A stretch of 40,000 nt of DNA from Actinomycetota bacterium. GTDB lineage: Bacteria > Actinomycetota > Actinomycetes > S36-B12. The notes below the pieces were generated by a model. The model was given only the letters and a program-made list of their open reading frames with translations. It ran no database searches and had not been told where the DNA came from. Below are positions 38,953-40,000 of the stretch, piece by piece. Positions within the stretch are counted from its first letter, which is position 1. Each line of letters starts with the position of its first letter. The stretch is from NCBI GenBank assembly GCA_016717115.1, contig JADKGE010000012.1, positions 1-40,000 of the forward strand. The letters are read 5' to 3'. The position numbers and the translations under genes are program-made.

Positions 38953-39555
38953 ATGGCGGCCATCGACCTGCTGAGGGGGCACGCCGCCGACGTGGCGCCC
39001 CTGCTCCTCGGAGCGATTCTGACATCGGACGTGGGCGGCCGTCGCGTGCGGCTTCGGATCACCGAGGTCGAGGCGTATGGGGGAGCGGGCGAGGACCCCG
39101 GGTCCCACGCCTTTCGACGCCAGACTCCCCGCAACGCCGCGATGTTCGGCCCACCCGGGCGGGCATACGTCTACTTCACCTATGGCATGCACTGGTGCTT
39201 GAACGTCGTCACGCGGCCGGAGGGAGCGGCCGGCGCCGTCCTCCTTCGCGCCGGTGAGGTGGTCGAGGGCCTGGATGCGGCGCGGTCGCGTCGCCCGAGT
39301 GCCGGGTCCGATCGTGACCTCGCTCGTGGTCCGGCCCGACTGACGACGGTACTGGGGGTCACGGGGGACCTGGACGGATCGTCCCTCTTCTGGTCGCGAG
39401 GACGGCTGCGGCTGGCGCTGGTCGATCCCATCGACGGTTCCCGAATGGGCATCTCGGCGCGAACCGGAGTGGGGGGAGCGGGGGCGGGGACCCCGTGGCG
39501 GTTCTACCTCACAGAGGAGCCCACGGTGAGTCCATACCGGAGGGCGGCGCGCTGA
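38953..39555 (+). CDS. mpg: 3-methyladenine DNA glycosylase (AAG/MPG family)
   Basis: Removes alkylated and deaminated purines in base-excision repair. The 200-residue protein has the catalytic segment RITEVEAYGGAGEDPGSHAF, including the active-site Glu. It then has RNAAMFGPPGRAYVYFTYGMHWCLNVV, the most conserved stretch of the family. Next come GAVLLRAGEV, ARGPARLTTVLGV and a C-terminal PWRFYL. Length is typical of bacterial members. ATG 38953 is chosen because TACAGGA precedes it and the family begins there; longer in-frame codons are not family-like. Confidence 0.93.
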   Translation: MAAIDLLRGHAADVAPLLLGAILTSDVGGRRVRLRITEVEAYGGAGEDPGSHAFRRQTPRNAAMFGPPGRAYVYFTYGMHWCLNVVTRPEGAAGAVLLRAGEVVEGLDAARSRRPSAGSDRDLARGPARLTTVLGVTGDLDGSSLFWSRGRLRLALVDPIDGSRMGISARTGVGGAGAGTPWRFYLTEEPTVSPYRRAAR

Positions 39556-39557
39556 CC

Positions 39558-39563
39558 TAGGGT
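39558..39563 (+). promoter_or_regulatory. Putative leaderless -10 box for the DUF664 gene
   Basis: TAGGGT lies exactly 6 bases before ATG 39570, immediately after the glycosylase stop. The intervening CGGGGG could also act as a weak ribosome binding site. Confidence 0.45.
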
Positions 39564-39569
39564 CGGGGG

Positions 39570-40000
39570 ATGGACGAAGAGACCGGCAGCGAGCGGCACA
39601 TCGTCGAGGAGCACCTCGACGCGAACAGGGCAACCGTCGTGCGGAAGGTCAGTGGCCTGACGTGGGAGCAGGCCACGCGTCGGCTCGGGCCGTCGGCCAC
39701 CAGCGCAGCGGGTGTCCTCAAGCACCTGATCGACGTCGAGAGGTGGTGGTTCCGGCGGAACCTCGGTGCTGAGGACGACGTGCCGTTCTCCTGGAGCGAC
39801 ACCGAGCCCGATCGTGAGTTCGAGTTCGGCCCCGACGACACCCTCGATTCCCTGATCGCGGAGTACGGACGGGCGTGCGACGAGAGCCGCGCCGTGGCGG
39901 CCCAGTACCAGCTCACCGATCAGATCCGCGCTCCGCGCGACGGCGAACCCCGCTCCTCGCTGCGGTGGGTCTACGTGCACATGATCGAGGAGGTCGCCCG
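39570..40000 (+). CDS. DUF664 / DinB-like four-helix protein (3' truncated by window)
   Basis: The frame is open from ATG 39570 to the window end, giving 143 residues without a stop. Visible features are RHIVEEHLDANRATVVRKVSGL, SATSAAGVLKHLIDVERWWF, and the C-terminal WVYVHMIEEVAR. These match the DinB/DUF664 superfamily, where three His residues bind a metal; His in KHL and VHM are seen and the third should lie beyond the window. Actinobacterial members include mycothiol-dependent enzymes. No substrate can be named. Confidence 0.8.
   Translation, partial: MDEETGSERHIVEEHLDANRATVVRKVSGLTWEQATRRLGPSATSAAGVLKHLIDVERWWFRRNLGAEDDVPFSWSDTEPDREFEFGPDDTLDSLIAEYGRACDESRAVAAQYQLTDQIRAPRDGEPRSSLRWVYVHMIEEVA

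Noticed and set aside
1..40000. CRISPR arrays, IS elements, phage genes, tRNA, rRNA
   Set aside because: No spaced direct repeats, transposase-like proteins, terminal inverted repeats with target duplications, or tRNA/rRNA signatures were seen on reading both strands.

Overview
This window is high-GC bacterial chromosome from the Actinomycetota. The evidence is the actinobacterial integration host factor (mihF) next to gmk and rpoZ, a PriA with eroded helicase motifs, a DUF1844/SseB pair beside infC, a DUF664 (DinB-like) protein, a SAM-IV-type riboswitch, and several apparently leaderless promoters with a TANNNT box exactly 6 nt before the start codon. I do not name a genus. Nearly all of it is core biosynthesis and information-processing genes on the + strand. 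There is no IS element, prophage, CRISPR array, tRNA or rRNA.

Layout. 1-2.7 kb: end of the pyrimidine operon (pyrD fragment, pyrF), then mihF, gmk and rpoZ, with overlapping ends up to gmk. 2.8-10.4 kb: coaBC, a SAM-IV-like riboswitch and metK, priA, then def-fmt-rsmB. 10.4-15.8 kb: rpe, the riboflavin genes ribD-ribE-ribBA-ribH, and hisE-hisG. 15.8-18.2 kb: a minus-strand CynX/NimT-like MFS transporter, a divergent SseB-family gene, and a minus-strand DUF1844 gene. 18.2-20.6 kb: infC (apparent ATC start), rpmI, rplT and a SpoU/TrmH rRNA methyltransferase. 20.6-24.4 kb: a sulfate-activation block (putative Fe(II)/2-oxoglutarate-type protein, cysD, cysNC). 24.4-28.0 kb: pheS and pheT, the latter with an apparent one-base deletion. 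28.2-30.9 kb: a large secreted repeat protein of lower GC. 31.0-37.6 kb: argC-argJ-argB-argD-argR-argH plus a VanZ-like gene, tightly overlapped. 37.6-40 kb: a membrane-anchored degenerate HNH protein, a secreted hypothetical protein, a 3-methyladenine DNA glycosylase, and a DUF664/DinB-like gene cut by the window end.

How the genes work together. The metK riboswitch would tie S-adenosylmethionine synthesis to its product. def and fmt process initiator Met. The rpe-rib genes link the pentose phosphate pathway to flavin synthesis. CysD and CysNC make APS and PAPS. The arg operon carries its own repressor gene, argR, and has a palindrome over the argC promoter that is a good ArgR-site candidate. 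argF and argG are not in the operon and must lie elsewhere if the pathway is complete.

The least ordinary items are the 905-residue secreted protein with seven cysteine-paired Listeria-Bacteroides-type repeats followed by a pentapeptide-repeat domain, the putative oxygenase heading the sulfate-activation genes, the pheT frameshift, the ATC start and structured leader of infC, and the recurrent leaderless promoter geometry. I did not find a complete, clearly new multi-gene system.
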